Assembly: GCF_030246865.1 (NCBI RefSeq)
Contig: NZ_CP126738.1
Span: 1,178,001-1,242,000 of the forward strand
Direction of reading: 5' to 3'
Source of the DNA: Microbacterium sp. zg-B96
GTDB taxonomy: Bacteria; Actinomycetota; Actinomycetes; Actinomycetales; Microbacteriaceae
DNA length: 64,000 nucleotides
Shown: in pieces, positions 14,626 to 23,302 of the stretch
Numbering within the stretch: position 1 is the stretch's first letter
Layout: each line of letters starts with the position of its first letter
Notes under the pieces: generated by a model
Database searches by the model: none
What the model was told of the DNA's origin: nothing
What the model saw: the letters and a program-made list of their open reading frames with translations, nothing else
Made by a program: the position numbers and the translations under genes

Positions 14626-16113
14626 TCAGTGGTTGCTGGGGAAGCCGAGGTCGATCTGCGAAGGAGTGTTGTCGGGCCAGCGCGTGGTGACGACCTTCGA
14701 CTTGGTGTAAAAGTGAATCGACTCCGGGCCGTAGATGTGCGAGTCGCCGAAGAGCGACTTCTTCCAGCCGCCGAACGAGAACGCACCGATCGGCACAGGT
14801 ACGGGCACGTTGATGCCGACCATGCCGACCTCCACGTCATACTCGAACTGACGGGCCGTACCGCCGTCGCGAGTGAAGATGGCGGTACCGTTGGCGAACG
14901 CGTTTGCGTTCACCAGGTTGAGAGCATCCGTGTACGACTCGGCACGCGCGACCGCGAGCACCGGGCCGAAGATCTCCTCGTCATACACGCGCATGCCGGG
15001 CTTGACGTGATCGATGAGGCTGACGCCCACGAAGAAGCCGTCGTTGTCGAACTGCTGTGCGGTGCCGTCCACCACGACGGTGGCGCCTTCGCCCGCCGCC
15101 CCCGAAACGTAGCTGACTACCTTGTCGCGGTGCTCCCGGGTGATCAGTGGGCCCATGTCGCTCTGCGGATCCGTTCCGGGACCAATGCGCAGGCCCGCCA
15201 GACGCTCGGCCACCTTTGCCACCAGCGTGTCAGCGGTCTCGTCGCCCACGGGCACCAGGACCGACACCGCCATGCAGCGCTCACCAGCCGAGCCGTACGC
15301 GGCCGAGACGGCCGCGTCGGCTGCGGCGTCGAGGTCGGCGTCCGGCATCACGATCATGTGGTTCTTCGCGCCGCCCAGAGCCTGCACTCGCTTACCCTTG
15401 TCGCTCGCGTTGCGGTAGATCGACGCGGCAATCGGAGTCGATCCAACGAAGCTCACGGCCTCGACGTCGGGGGAGTTCAGCAGGGCATCCACGGCTTCCT
15501 TGTCGCCGTTGACGACGTTCAAGACGCCTGCCGGGAGGCCGGCCTCTTCGAACAGGCGCACGAGCATGAGCGCGGGGGACGGGTCTTTCTCGCTCGGCTT
15601 CAGCACGACGGTGTTGCCGCAGGCGATGGCTGAGGACACCATCCACAGCGGAACCATCAGCGGGAAGTTGAACGGTGTGATCGCGGCCACCACACCTACG
15701 GGCTGCTTGACGGAGTGAACGTCCACGCCACGCGCAACCTGCTCAGCGTGCTCACCCTTAAGCAGGTGCACCAGACCGGCAGCGAACTCAACGTTCTCGA
15801 CCGCGCGGCTGATCTCGCCCTTCGCATCCGAGAGCACCTTGCCGTGCTCGTCGGTGATGAGAGCGGCCAGTTCGTCTTGGCGGTCCATGATCAGCTGGCG
15901 CAGGCGGAAGAAGACGCCCGCGCGCTTGATAAGACCGGTGCTCCGCCACCCGGGCAGGGCGGCCTTCGCTACCGCGATAGCACTGTTGACCTCACTCACC
16001 GAAGCGAGTGCGACCTGGCGGGCAACCTCGCCGGTGGCCGGGTTGTAAACCGGTGCGGTGCGCTCGGCGCTTCCGATCGGCTCCCCATTGATGTGGTGAA
16101 GAACAATGCTCAT
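14626..16113 (-). CDS. mmsA: Methylmalonate-semialdehyde dehydrogenase (CoA-acylating)
   Basis: 495 aa, full length for MmsA. It oxidises methylmalonate semialdehyde (and malonate semialdehyde) with NAD+ and CoA to propionyl-CoA (acetyl-CoA) and CO2. ALDH landmarks include TPFNFPLMVPLWM, LKPSEKDP, FVGSTPIA and catalytic Cys280 in SAGERCMA. The usual ALDH general base (ELGGK) is replaced by ALGGAKNH, the recognised hallmark of this CoA-dependent subfamily. RBS GAAAGGA precedes ATG. It is divergent from nothing intact upstream but has the same promoter module as the CoA-transferase at 6479, so it likely completes that pathway. Confidence 0.95.
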   Translation of the reverse strand: MSIVLHHINGEPIGSAERTAPVYNPATGEVARQVALASVSEVNSAIAVAKAALPGWRSTGLIKRAGVFFRLRQLIMDRQDELAALITDEHGKVLSDAKGEISRAVENVEFAAGLVHLLKGEHAEQVARGVDVHSVKQPVGVVAAITPFNFPLMVPLWMVSSAIACGNTVVLKPSEKDPSPALMLVRLFEEAGLPAGVLNVVNGDKEAVDALLNSPDVEAVSFVGSTPIAASIYRNASDKGKRVQALGGAKNHMIVMPDADLDAAADAAVSAAYGSAGERCMAVSVLVPVGDETADTLVAKVAERLAGLRIGPGTDPQSDMGPLITREHRDKVVSYVSGAAGEGATVVVDGTAQQFDNDGFFVGVSLIDHVKPGMRVYDEEIFGPVLAVARAESYTDALNLVNANAFANGTAIFTRDGGTARQFEYDVEVGMVGINVPVPVPIGAFSFGGWKKSLFGDSHIYGPESIHFYTKSKVVTTRWPDNTPSQIDLGFPSNH

Positions 16114-16203
16114 GTCGGAGCTTTCCTTTCAAGAGGACGGATTGTCCTGCGCTGTCCGAGCCGACGTTCATCGTCAGTCTGCGGACGCTCGCTTCCTCCT
16201 ATC

Positions 16204-16245
16204 TCGGAGCCTAAGAAGGGCGCCCAAGCTTAAGCAACAGTAAGC
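16204..16245 (-). promoter_or_regulatory. mmsA promoter module, shared with the 6479 CoA-transferase
   Basis: On the minus strand GCTTACTGTTGCTTAA (16245-16230) and CCCTTCTTAGGCTCCGA (16220-16204) match 6377-6392 and 6402-6418 exactly with the same 9-nt separation. -35 TTGCTT is 16237-16232, spacer 18 bp, -10 TAGGCT 16213-16208, leader about 88 nt to mmsA. The spacer centre differs between copies, so conservation is selective. Confidence 0.7.
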
Positions 16246-16249
16246 GCGT

Positions 16250-16440
16250 GGCCTTGGGGAGCGAGCGCGAGCGGCGAAGCCGGATCTCGAACTTACCCTC
16301 GAGAACGCGGGTGACGTCCTTGCAGTGATGCGGACGCTGGACAACATGCCGCTGGCGCTTGAGCTTGCCGCGGCGCGCATTCGGTGCTCACCCGGCGACG
16401 CTCGTCGAGCGACTTGACCAGGCCGTCGTCGGCGCTCTTC
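16250..16440 (+). pseudogene. Remnant of an AfsR/LuxR-type ATPase-domain regulator
   Basis: The frame read from about 16254 to 16380 encodes a fragment including LENAGDVLAVMRTLDNMPLA and then LELAAARI. This matches the end of the NB-ARC-like ATPase of large actinobacterial regulators (pattern RRLDGLPLALELAAAR). After 16380 similarity continues (VLT, then ATLVERLDQAVVGALLDA) only after two single-base shifts, at about 16381 and 16391. No start codon, no rest of the gene: clearly a decayed internal fragment. Confidence 0.65.
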
Positions 16441-16474
16441 TCGATGCCAGCGCGGTGCACCCCGGGCGCAGCGC

Positions 16475-16601
16475 CCAGCCATCTCCTCGATGAGCGAGAT
16501 GGCGCTCACGGCCGACAACCTCATCATCTTCGGCCGTGGACGGATCGTCGCCGACGCCCCGGTGAGCGATATCCTCGCCGGCGCGGGGGAAGATGCGGTC
16601 T
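16475..16601 (+). pseudogene. Remnant of the C-terminus of an ABC transporter ATPase
   Basis: From 16488 the frame reads MSEMALTADNLIIFGRGRIV and on to a TGA at 16599-16601, the typical end of BcrA/CcmA-type exporter ATPases after the Walker B region (SSHLMSEMALTAD...). The preceding Ser-His-Leu (16475-16483) is one base out of frame with it. Everything upstream, including Walker A and B, is missing. Confidence 0.65.
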
Positions 16602-16632
16602 GAAGCATCGCGATGCGTGAGGAGGGCGTGAG

Positions 16633-17493
16633 TCAGAACCCGCTGCGCCAATCGCGGATGACCTTCACCACATCGTCAAGGTTCGACTCGAGGAGGAAGT
16701 GGCCCCCGTCGAGGAGCTCGACCCGGGCGCTCGGCACGTCGCGACGGAAGGCCTCCGCGCCGGCGGAGGCGAAGATCTCGTCGTTGCGACCCCAGACGGC
16801 CAGGACCGGAACCTGCGTTTCGCGCAGCCACTCGTGAAGGCGCGGGTAGAGATCGCGATTGGTGACGTAGTCGCCGAAGAGGTGGAGCTGGGCTCGGTCG
16901 ACACCCGGCCTGCTCAGGAGGGTGAGGTCATGCTCCCAGGCATCCGGATCGATCGTCGTCGGATCAGGTACGCCGTGGGTGTACTGCCATTCGACGGCTT
17001 CCCGCTCGAGCGCCGGGCGGAGCGCGCTCTCGTTCTCGGGCGACGGGTCGGCTCCATACGCCCAGATGGGCGCCCAGAAGTCGTCGACGAAGCCCTCCTC
17101 GTAGGCGTTGCCGTTCTGCGAGATGACGCCCTCGACCGCGGTCGGATGCCGCAGCGCCAGGCGCCACGCGATGGGTGCGCCGTAGTCCTGCACGTAGACG
17201 GTGTAGCGGGTGACGCCGACCTGCTCGAGGAATCGGGTGGTGACGTCGGCGAGCGCGTCGAAGGTGTAGGGAAACTCGTCGACGGACGGAGCCGATGATC
17301 GCCCGAAGCCGATGTGGTCGGGCGCAATGACGTGGTATCGGTCGGCCAGGGCGGGAATGAGGTGACGGAACATGTGCGAGCTCGTCGGGTAGCCGTGCAG
17401 CAGGAGAAGCACGGGGGCGTCGGCGGCGCCCGCTTCCCGGTAGAAGACGTCGAGGCCGTCGACGGGGAGGGTGCGGTGGTGGACGGTGGGCAT
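16633..17493 (-). CDS. Alpha/beta hydrolase, haloalkane dehalogenase/epoxide hydrolase-like
   Basis: 286 aa. The HGYPTSSHMFRHL oxyanion region and the nucleophile elbow VQDYGAPIAWR show an Asp nucleophile (not Ser), as in epoxide hydrolases and haloalkane/fluoroacetate dehalogenases. The acid is likely Asp in GRNDEIF and the base His in DGGHFLLE near the C-terminus. A helical cap lies between about 140 and 215. It lies 93 nt after a flavin monooxygenase-like gene on the same strand. The real substrate cannot be read from sequence. Confidence 0.85.
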   Translation of the reverse strand: MPTVHHRTLPVDGLDVFYREAGAADAPVLLLLHGYPTSSHMFRHLIPALADRYHVIAPDHIGFGRSSAPSVDEFPYTFDALADVTTRFLEQVGVTRYTVYVQDYGAPIAWRLALRHPTAVEGVISQNGNAYEEGFVDDFWAPIWAYGADPSPENESALRPALEREAVEWQYTHGVPDPTTIDPDAWEHDLTLLSRPGVDRAQLHLFGDYVTNRDLYPRLHEWLRETQVPVLAVWGRNDEIFASAGAEAFRRDVPSARVELLDGGHFLLESNLDDVVKVIRDWRSGF

Positions 17494-17586
17494 GATTCCC
17501 TCTGGGGTCGGTTCGGAACTTCTGAGAGAAGTGGAAACCCTGTTCCTGCAACCGGGTCAAGCCGGCGGTCCGTCGTGTCGCGCTTC

Positions 17587-18699
17587 TCACCCCGGCGCGG
17601 CTGCGGCGTGCAGCCCCGCCGTCAGAGCGCGCACGGCGTCACGCCCCGCGCGGTTCGCGCCCACGGTGGACTGTGAAGGTCCGAACCCGATGAGATGCAC
17701 ACGGGGGTCCGCAGCGACCTGAGTGCCTCGCATCTCGATCCCGCCCCGGGCGTTGCGTAGCGACAGGGGGTCGAGGTGCGCGAGCGCCGGTCGGAACCCC
17801 GTCGCCCAGAGGATCGTGTCGACGGGAGTGAATGTGCCGTCCGCTTCTCGCACGCCCGCCGGTTCGATACGCGTGAACATCGGCCGTCGCACCAGGGCGC
17901 CGCGTCGCTGCGCGGCGAGCACGTAGGCAGTCCAGGCGAGATCCGTGTACGAGACGACGCTCCCGGCGGGGTTTCCTGCCTCGATGTCGGCTGTCACCTT
18001 CGCGATCACCTCGCGTCCCTCCACCTCCGGGGTGAAGCCGCCGTCGCGGAAGACCGGTTCCCGACGCGTGTACCAGGCCACCTGCGCCACCCGCGATATC
18101 TCTTCGAGTTGCTGAACGGCTGAGATCCCCCCTCCGACGACTGCGACGCGCTCACCGGTGAAATCGTCCAGAGTCGTGTAGTCACGGGTGTGGAGCTGGC
18201 GTCCCGCGAATGTCTCCTGCCCGGGATACGCAGGGATCATCGGATTGGTCCAGGTTCCGGTCGCGTTGATGATCGCTCGCGTGCGCCACGTCCCGGCGGT
18301 GGAATGCACCAGGAGATCACCGTCAGGGTCGTCGTCGGCGCGAGTGACCGACGGCACGGCGACGGGACGGAGGATCGGCAGGTGCATGTGCTGCTCGAAC
18401 GCGGAGAAGTACGCCGGCACCGCCACCCGGGCGGGGTCGGCGGGGTCGGGTGGCGCCTGCCGGAACCCGGGGAGGTCGAAGATGCCGTTGACCGTCGACA
18501 TCGTCAGGGACTCCCACCGATGCAGCCACGCACCGCCGGGCAACTCTTCGGCATCGAGCATCACGAAGCTGCGCGGGGCATCGGGGTCCTCCACGGCGCT
18601 GATGAATCCGCGCCGGGCCAGATGGAACCCGGCGGACAATCCGGCCTGCCCGGCACCGATCACAACCGTGTCTGCTCGGCGGATCTGCGCATCTCCCAC
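17587..18699 (-). CDS. FAD/NAD(P)-binding monooxygenase-like oxidoreductase
   Basis: 370 aa. N-terminal FAD Rossmann motif VVIGAGQAGLSAGFHL near residues 12-27 and a second nucleotide-binding motif RVAVVGGGISAVQQL near 185-199, the two-dinucleotide layout of class B flavoprotein monooxygenases and YpdA-like proteins. The C-terminal ATGFRP motif (DTILWATGFRPAL) is also characteristic. The Baeyer-Villiger fingerprint FxGxxxHxxxWP is not clearly present, so the protein may be an NAD(P)H oxidoreductase rather than a BVMO. Probably co-transcribed with the hydrolase at 16633. Confidence 0.82.
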   Translation of the reverse strand: MGDAQIRRADTVVIGAGQAGLSAGFHLARRGFISAVEDPDAPRSFVMLDAEELPGGAWLHRWESLTMSTVNGIFDLPGFRQAPPDPADPARVAVPAYFSAFEQHMHLPILRPVAVPSVTRADDDPDGDLLVHSTAGTWRTRAIINATGTWTNPMIPAYPGQETFAGRQLHTRDYTTLDDFTGERVAVVGGGISAVQQLEEISRVAQVAWYTRREPVFRDGGFTPEVEGREVIAKVTADIEAGNPAGSVVSYTDLAWTAYVLAAQRRGALVRRPMFTRIEPAGVREADGTFTPVDTILWATGFRPALAHLDPLSLRNARGGIEMRGTQVAADPRVHLIGFGPSQSTVGANRAGRDAVRALTAGLHAAAAPG

Positions 18700-18901
18700 G
18701 GGCGGACTCCTCTGTGTCTCGGACGCTGACTTCGGGCCGGTCTCGGGTGGCCCAGGTGCGGAACTACGTCAACTCGGGGTTGGGCGGCGCAGCTCCGTGA
18801 GGACCGGATATTCACGTGTCAACCAACGCGTGCCCCGTCGTGTTCCTGCCGAGGCGGGCGTCGGCGACGGATTGTGTCGCAGGCCAGCCACTCGACCTTG
18901 A

Positions 18902-19819
<918 letters not shown>

Positions 19820-19855
19820 GACAGCGACCGAACCGAAGTAGCGCAGTAGCGACGG

Positions 19856-20716
19856 TCACCCGGATGCCGGTGGCGCGCTGGGACTGACCGCGCCGAGGAT
19901 CTCGCGCGCCACCTGCGCGGCAGCGCGTTCGGGCAGCCAGTGATTCTCGTCGAGCTCGACGAACCGGTAGCCGGCGCTGACGTACCGGCGGGTCAACTCC
20001 GCCGCGCGGCGACCGAGCGCTTGATCGCGGTTGCCCCACACGTAGACCGTGTCTACCGCGACGGGCTCCCGCGCGGCAACCGCCCCGCGCCGGTCGGGCA
20101 GCCACATTCCGCGGTACCAGTTCAGTGCTGATCGCAGCGCCTGCGGCTCAGCGAGGAAACGCTGATACTCCCGCGCGACGGGGGAGGGAAGGCCCATCGC
20201 GATGAGCAGGCGAGCGAGGCGGGGCCGGAGCACGGCCTCGGGCAGCCGGGGGAGTTGGAAGAAACCGATGTAGAGCGACCGCAGCGCTTGCGCCGAAGAG
20301 AGGAGGGAGCGCAGCAGGGCGCGCGGATGGGGCGTGGAGAGCACCGTCATGCCGGTCAGCCGATGGGGGGCGACCGCAGCCATCCGCCAGGCGACAAACC
20401 CGCCCCAGTCGTGCCCGACCAGGTGCACGCGCTCCGCCTCGAGCGCATCGAGCAATGCCAGGACGTCGCCGGTGACGTCGGCGGCGCGGTAATCACGGCG
20501 CCGACGGGGCCGGGCCTGCCGCGAGTACCCGCGCTGGTCGAACGCCACGACCCGGGCGCCGCCCGCAACCAGATGGGGTGTGACCGCATCCCAGGTGCGG
20601 CGGGAGCCGGGAAAGCCGTGGAGGAGAACGATGACGGGGCCGTCGATCGGGCCGGTATCGGACACGTCGAAACGGAGGCGTCCGCGGTCGAAGTTGTGGA
20701 TGCGGGTCGTCAGCAT
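19856..20716 (-). CDS. Alpha/beta hydrolase, soluble epoxide hydrolase-like
   Basis: 286 aa with HGFPGSRRTWDAV and nucleophile elbow VGHDWGGFVAWRM (Asp nucleophile), GYSRQARPRRR loop, acid in VWGNRDQALG and base His in DENHWLPE. The H-D-W-G-G elbow is typical of epoxide hydrolases. It converges on the 18977 gene. Third hydrolase of this fold within 4 kb, none a recent duplicate of another. Confidence 0.87.
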   Translation of the reverse strand: MLTTRIHNFDRGRLRFDVSDTGPIDGPVIVLLHGFPGSRRTWDAVTPHLVAGGARVVAFDQRGYSRQARPRRRRDYRAADVTGDVLALLDALEAERVHLVGHDWGGFVAWRMAAVAPHRLTGMTVLSTPHPRALLRSLLSSAQALRSLYIGFFQLPRLPEAVLRPRLARLLIAMGLPSPVAREYQRFLAEPQALRSALNWYRGMWLPDRRGAVAAREPVAVDTVYVWGNRDQALGRRAAELTRRYVSAGYRFVELDENHWLPERAAAQVAREILGAVSPSAPPASG

Positions 20717-20818
20717 GCCCCATTTTGAGTCGGCCGTCGCGGCATGGCGAAGGGGGTTGCGCGGTGCCGGCTGCCGCCACGATGATCTCGCACGGGCCGG
20801 CCAACCACCGCCACGGGT

Positions 20819-20858
20819 ACGACGAAGGGCCGGCTCTCACGAACCGGCCCTTCGTCGT
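20819..20858 (-). terminator. Terminator of the asparaginase gene
   Basis: Perfect 15-bp stem (20819-20833 with 20844-20858; ACGACGAAGGGCCGG type) and 10-nt loop, 17 nt beyond the asparaginase stop. Confidence 0.8.
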
Positions 20859-20874
20859 TCCCGCGAACCGCGTG

Positions 20875-22362
20875 TCAGCTCTGGGAGACCACTTCCTGTC
20901 CCGTCAACCGGCGACGGTACTGCCAGTACATGGTGCTGCCGATCGCGATGGCGAACGCACCGATGAGGGCTGCGATTCCGCCGCCGCCGGTCCCGCCGGT
21001 GAACGGCAGCGATCCGACCAGAGCCGTGGGTGTCTCGGTGGGCGACGGCGTTTCCTCGGTCGGGTCCTCCGGAGTCGCCGGTGCCGAGGGCGATGCCTCC
21101 GGCTCGGGCTGCGCCGACGGCTCTGGCTCCGGCTCCGGCTCGGCGGGCGGGTCGGCGACGGGCGTCGGGCTGACGGTGGCGGCGAGCGCCGACGTGTCGA
21201 AGGTCGGGGTGCCGAGCGTCTCGAACCAGGTGCGGGCCTGCGCGACGTCACCCGTGAAGGTCCGCGAGAGCATCAGGAGCAGTCGCGCCTTCTGCGGCAG
21301 CAGGTCGCCACCGGCGATGGTGTTGCCCGAACCGCCCGAGACCGATCCGCTTCCGGTGCGGGTGGTGCTGGTGAACCACACCCCCTGGTCGCGGGCGGCG
21401 GCGGTGCGTGCTCGACCAGCGGCACCGGAGATGCCACCGGCGCCGGTGCCTGCGGTGACGATGCCCTTGACCCCTGCGGCCGCCCACGCGGCGATCGCTT
21501 CGCCGCCGACGTCCTGGGCGTTGTAGAAGATCTCGACACGGGGATACGCGTCGCGGGCGACGGTGCGCACATCGAACGGCGTGAACCACTCGTTCGTCTC
21601 GCAATCCAGCACACGCGCCGGGGCGCGGTTGATGATCACCTCGGAACCGTCGACCCACCCGAGCACTCCGGACATGCGCGTGACGAACGTGTCGTTGCGC
21701 GTTGCGTTGCCCTTGGTCACGTCCCGAGCAGCATGGATCTCGTCGTTGAGTGAGAGCACGGTGCCGAAGCAGTAGGTCTCCTGGCTTGCAGCGAGGCGGA
21801 TCGACTGCAACAGGTTCGCGGGGCCGTCGGCCCCGAAGACGCCCTCTTGCGACGCGGTGTCCCCGGCCGCCCACGGGCGCATCGCGCCGGTGATGACGAC
21901 GGGCTTCTTGCTCTGGACGGTGAGGTCGAGCCAGTAGGCGAACTCCTCCATCGTGTCGGTTCCGGTGGTCACGATGACGCCGTCGGCATCCTTCAGGGCG
22001 TCCTCCACGGCGATCGTGAGGTCGTGGTACTGCGGGATCGTGTAGCCGCCGGAGCCCGAGTTGCCGAACTGCACCACGCTCACGTCGGCGATGGCGGCGA
22101 CTTCGGGCTGGAGCACCGCAAGCATGTCCGCCATCGGGTAGGTGCCTGCGCGGTAGTCGGTGAAGGTATCGCGGCCGTCGGCCATGCCGGCGATGGTCCC
22201 GCCGGTGGCGACGATGACGATCTTCGGCTTCTCCGCAGCAGCGGCGGGTTCAGTGGTGGGCGGCAGGACGACGAGCCCGGCGCCGGCGAAGGCGGCGGCC
22301 GCGAGCGCGGCCAGCCAACGGGTGCGCCGCGAACGAGCAGGCGCAGCAGGAACTGATGACAC
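20875..22362 (-). CDS. Secreted type II-like asparaginase with LPXTG-type cell-wall anchor
   Basis: 495 aa from GTG 22362 (RBS GGAGAGGA). A longer open frame exists, but this start directly precedes an Arg-rich signal peptide with a hydrophobic core and AAAA cleavage region. The asparaginase domain shows both catalytic threonine motifs, VATGGTIAG and GTDTMEEFA, plus ITGAMRPW. A long Pro/Glu/Ser/Thr spacer follows, then sortase signal LPFTGG, a hydrophobic helix and RRR at the C-terminus. The enzyme should therefore be covalently displayed on the wall and hydrolyse extracellular Asn (or Gln). Wall anchoring is uncommon for this family. Confidence 0.9.
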   Translation of the reverse strand: MSSVPAAPARSRRTRWLAALAAAAFAGAGLVVLPPTTEPAAAAEKPKIVIVATGGTIAGMADGRDTFTDYRAGTYPMADMLAVLQPEVAAIADVSVVQFGNSGSGGYTIPQYHDLTIAVEDALKDADGVIVTTGTDTMEEFAYWLDLTVQSKKPVVITGAMRPWAAGDTASQEGVFGADGPANLLQSIRLAASQETYCFGTVLSLNDEIHAARDVTKGNATRNDTFVTRMSGVLGWVDGSEVIINRAPARVLDCETNEWFTPFDVRTVARDAYPRVEIFYNAQDVGGEAIAAWAAAGVKGIVTAGTGAGGISGAAGRARTAAARDQGVWFTSTTRTGSGSVSGGSGNTIAGGDLLPQKARLLLMLSRTFTGDVAQARTWFETLGTPTFDTSALAATVSPTPVADPPAEPEPEPEPSAQPEPEASPSAPATPEDPTEETPSPTETPTALVGSLPFTGGTGGGGIAALIGAFAIAIGSTMYWQYRRRLTGQEVVSQS

Positions 22363-22574
22363 AGGGGTCCTCTCCAGATTTCGGACACGCCAGAGCGCGC
22401 CGAGGGCGATCGGCTGAGATGAGCGAGGGGTCGGCTCCCGCGACACCCTGCCGCCGAGCACCTGCCTCTAGGTCAGGATGGTGGTGCGTCTTTTCGCGTT
22501 GCGCTCGTGCTCGTTTCGCGCGTGTTAATTCACCCTCGCGTCGCCGGATGGCGCCGGGTCGCGTCGGAGCAGGG

Positions 22575-22649
22575 TAGAGTTGTCCTCGATAGGCGAACTC
22601 TCATTCGTCTCGCCCCGGCCGCGTGGTAACGGTCGGGGCTTTTTCTTTG
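22575..22649 (+). ncRNA. Possible small RNA antisense to the tetR 3' end
   Basis: A classic plus-strand intrinsic terminator (10-bp stem GCCCCGGCCG/CGGTCGGGGC with one G-U, 22612-22639, then T5CT3) has no annotated plus-strand gene before it. A -10-like TAGAGT at 22575-22580 would start a transcript of about 60 nt that ends here, overlapping the last codons of tetR in antisense. No convincing -35 box is visible, so this is only a candidate. Confidence 0.3.
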
Positions 22650-23302
22650 CCCGCTGCCGTCATCGTGGACACGACCATGTCGCCGATCAGGCGCCGGTGG
22701 GAGTCCTGCAGCTTCGGGTCCAGCATGTCGCGATCGAAGATGGCGGCGAAGGTGTGCCGGTTGGCGACGTGGAAGCACGCGTACGCACTGATGATCATGT
22801 GCACGTCGAGCGCGTCGACGTCATCGCGGAACGTGCCCTCGTGCACGCCGCGTTCGATCACCTCCTGCAGGAGCGTGATCGCGGTGACGTTCTCCCGCAG
22901 GATCGTGGGGGAGTGGCGCACGTTCTCGGCCCGGTGGATGTTCTCGATGCTCACCAGCTGGATGAACGCCTCGTGCGTGGTGTGATGCACGTAGGTCGCT
23001 TCCGCCAGCTTCCGAAGCCCCTCTTCGGGCGACAGCTCGTCGATCTGGATGCCGCGCTCCACGCGCCGGATCTGCGCGTACACGCGCTCCAGAACGGCCA
23101 GGTAGAGCCCCTCCTTCGATTCGAAGTAGTAGTAGAGCATGCGCTTGGTGGTGCGGGTGCGCGCGGCGATCTCGTCCACCCGCGCTCCGGCGTATCCGTG
23201 CGCGGCGAATTCGGCTGTCGCCACGTCGAGGATGTCCTCCCGCGCCCGCGCGGCGCGGTCCGTTTCCCCGGCGGTGCGCACCTCACGCACCTCATCGGTC
23301 AT
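22601..23302 (-). CDS. TetR-family transcriptional regulator
   Basis: 233 aa. The N-terminal HTH (about residues 20-66) contains ILDVATAEFAAHGYAGARVD, then EIAARTRTTKRMLYYYFESK, the standard TetR recognition helix and Tyr-Tyr-Phe anchor. The C-terminal ligand/dimer domain resembles the TetR_C group of RutR-like and aromatic-catabolism regulators. ATG overlaps the stop of the shikimate dehydrogenase-like gene (ATGA), so it is the last gene of the quiC operon and probably responds to a pathway intermediate. Confidence 0.9.
   Translation of the reverse strand: MTDEVREVRTAGETDRAARAREDILDVATAEFAAHGYAGARVDEIAARTRTTKRMLYYYFESKEGLYLAVLERVYAQIRRVERGIQIDELSPEEGLRKLAEATYVHHTTHEAFIQLVSIENIHRAENVRHSPTILRENVTAITLLQEVIERGVHEGTFRDDVDALDVHMIISAYACFHVANRHTFAAIFDRDMLDPKLQDSHRRLIGDMVVSTMTAAGKEKAPTVTTRPGRDE

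Noticed and set aside
14400-14690. 96-aa plus-strand open frame in the gap before mmsA
   Set aside because: It runs through both arms of the 20-bp inverted repeat into the mmsA 3' end, lacks an RBS and has random composition.
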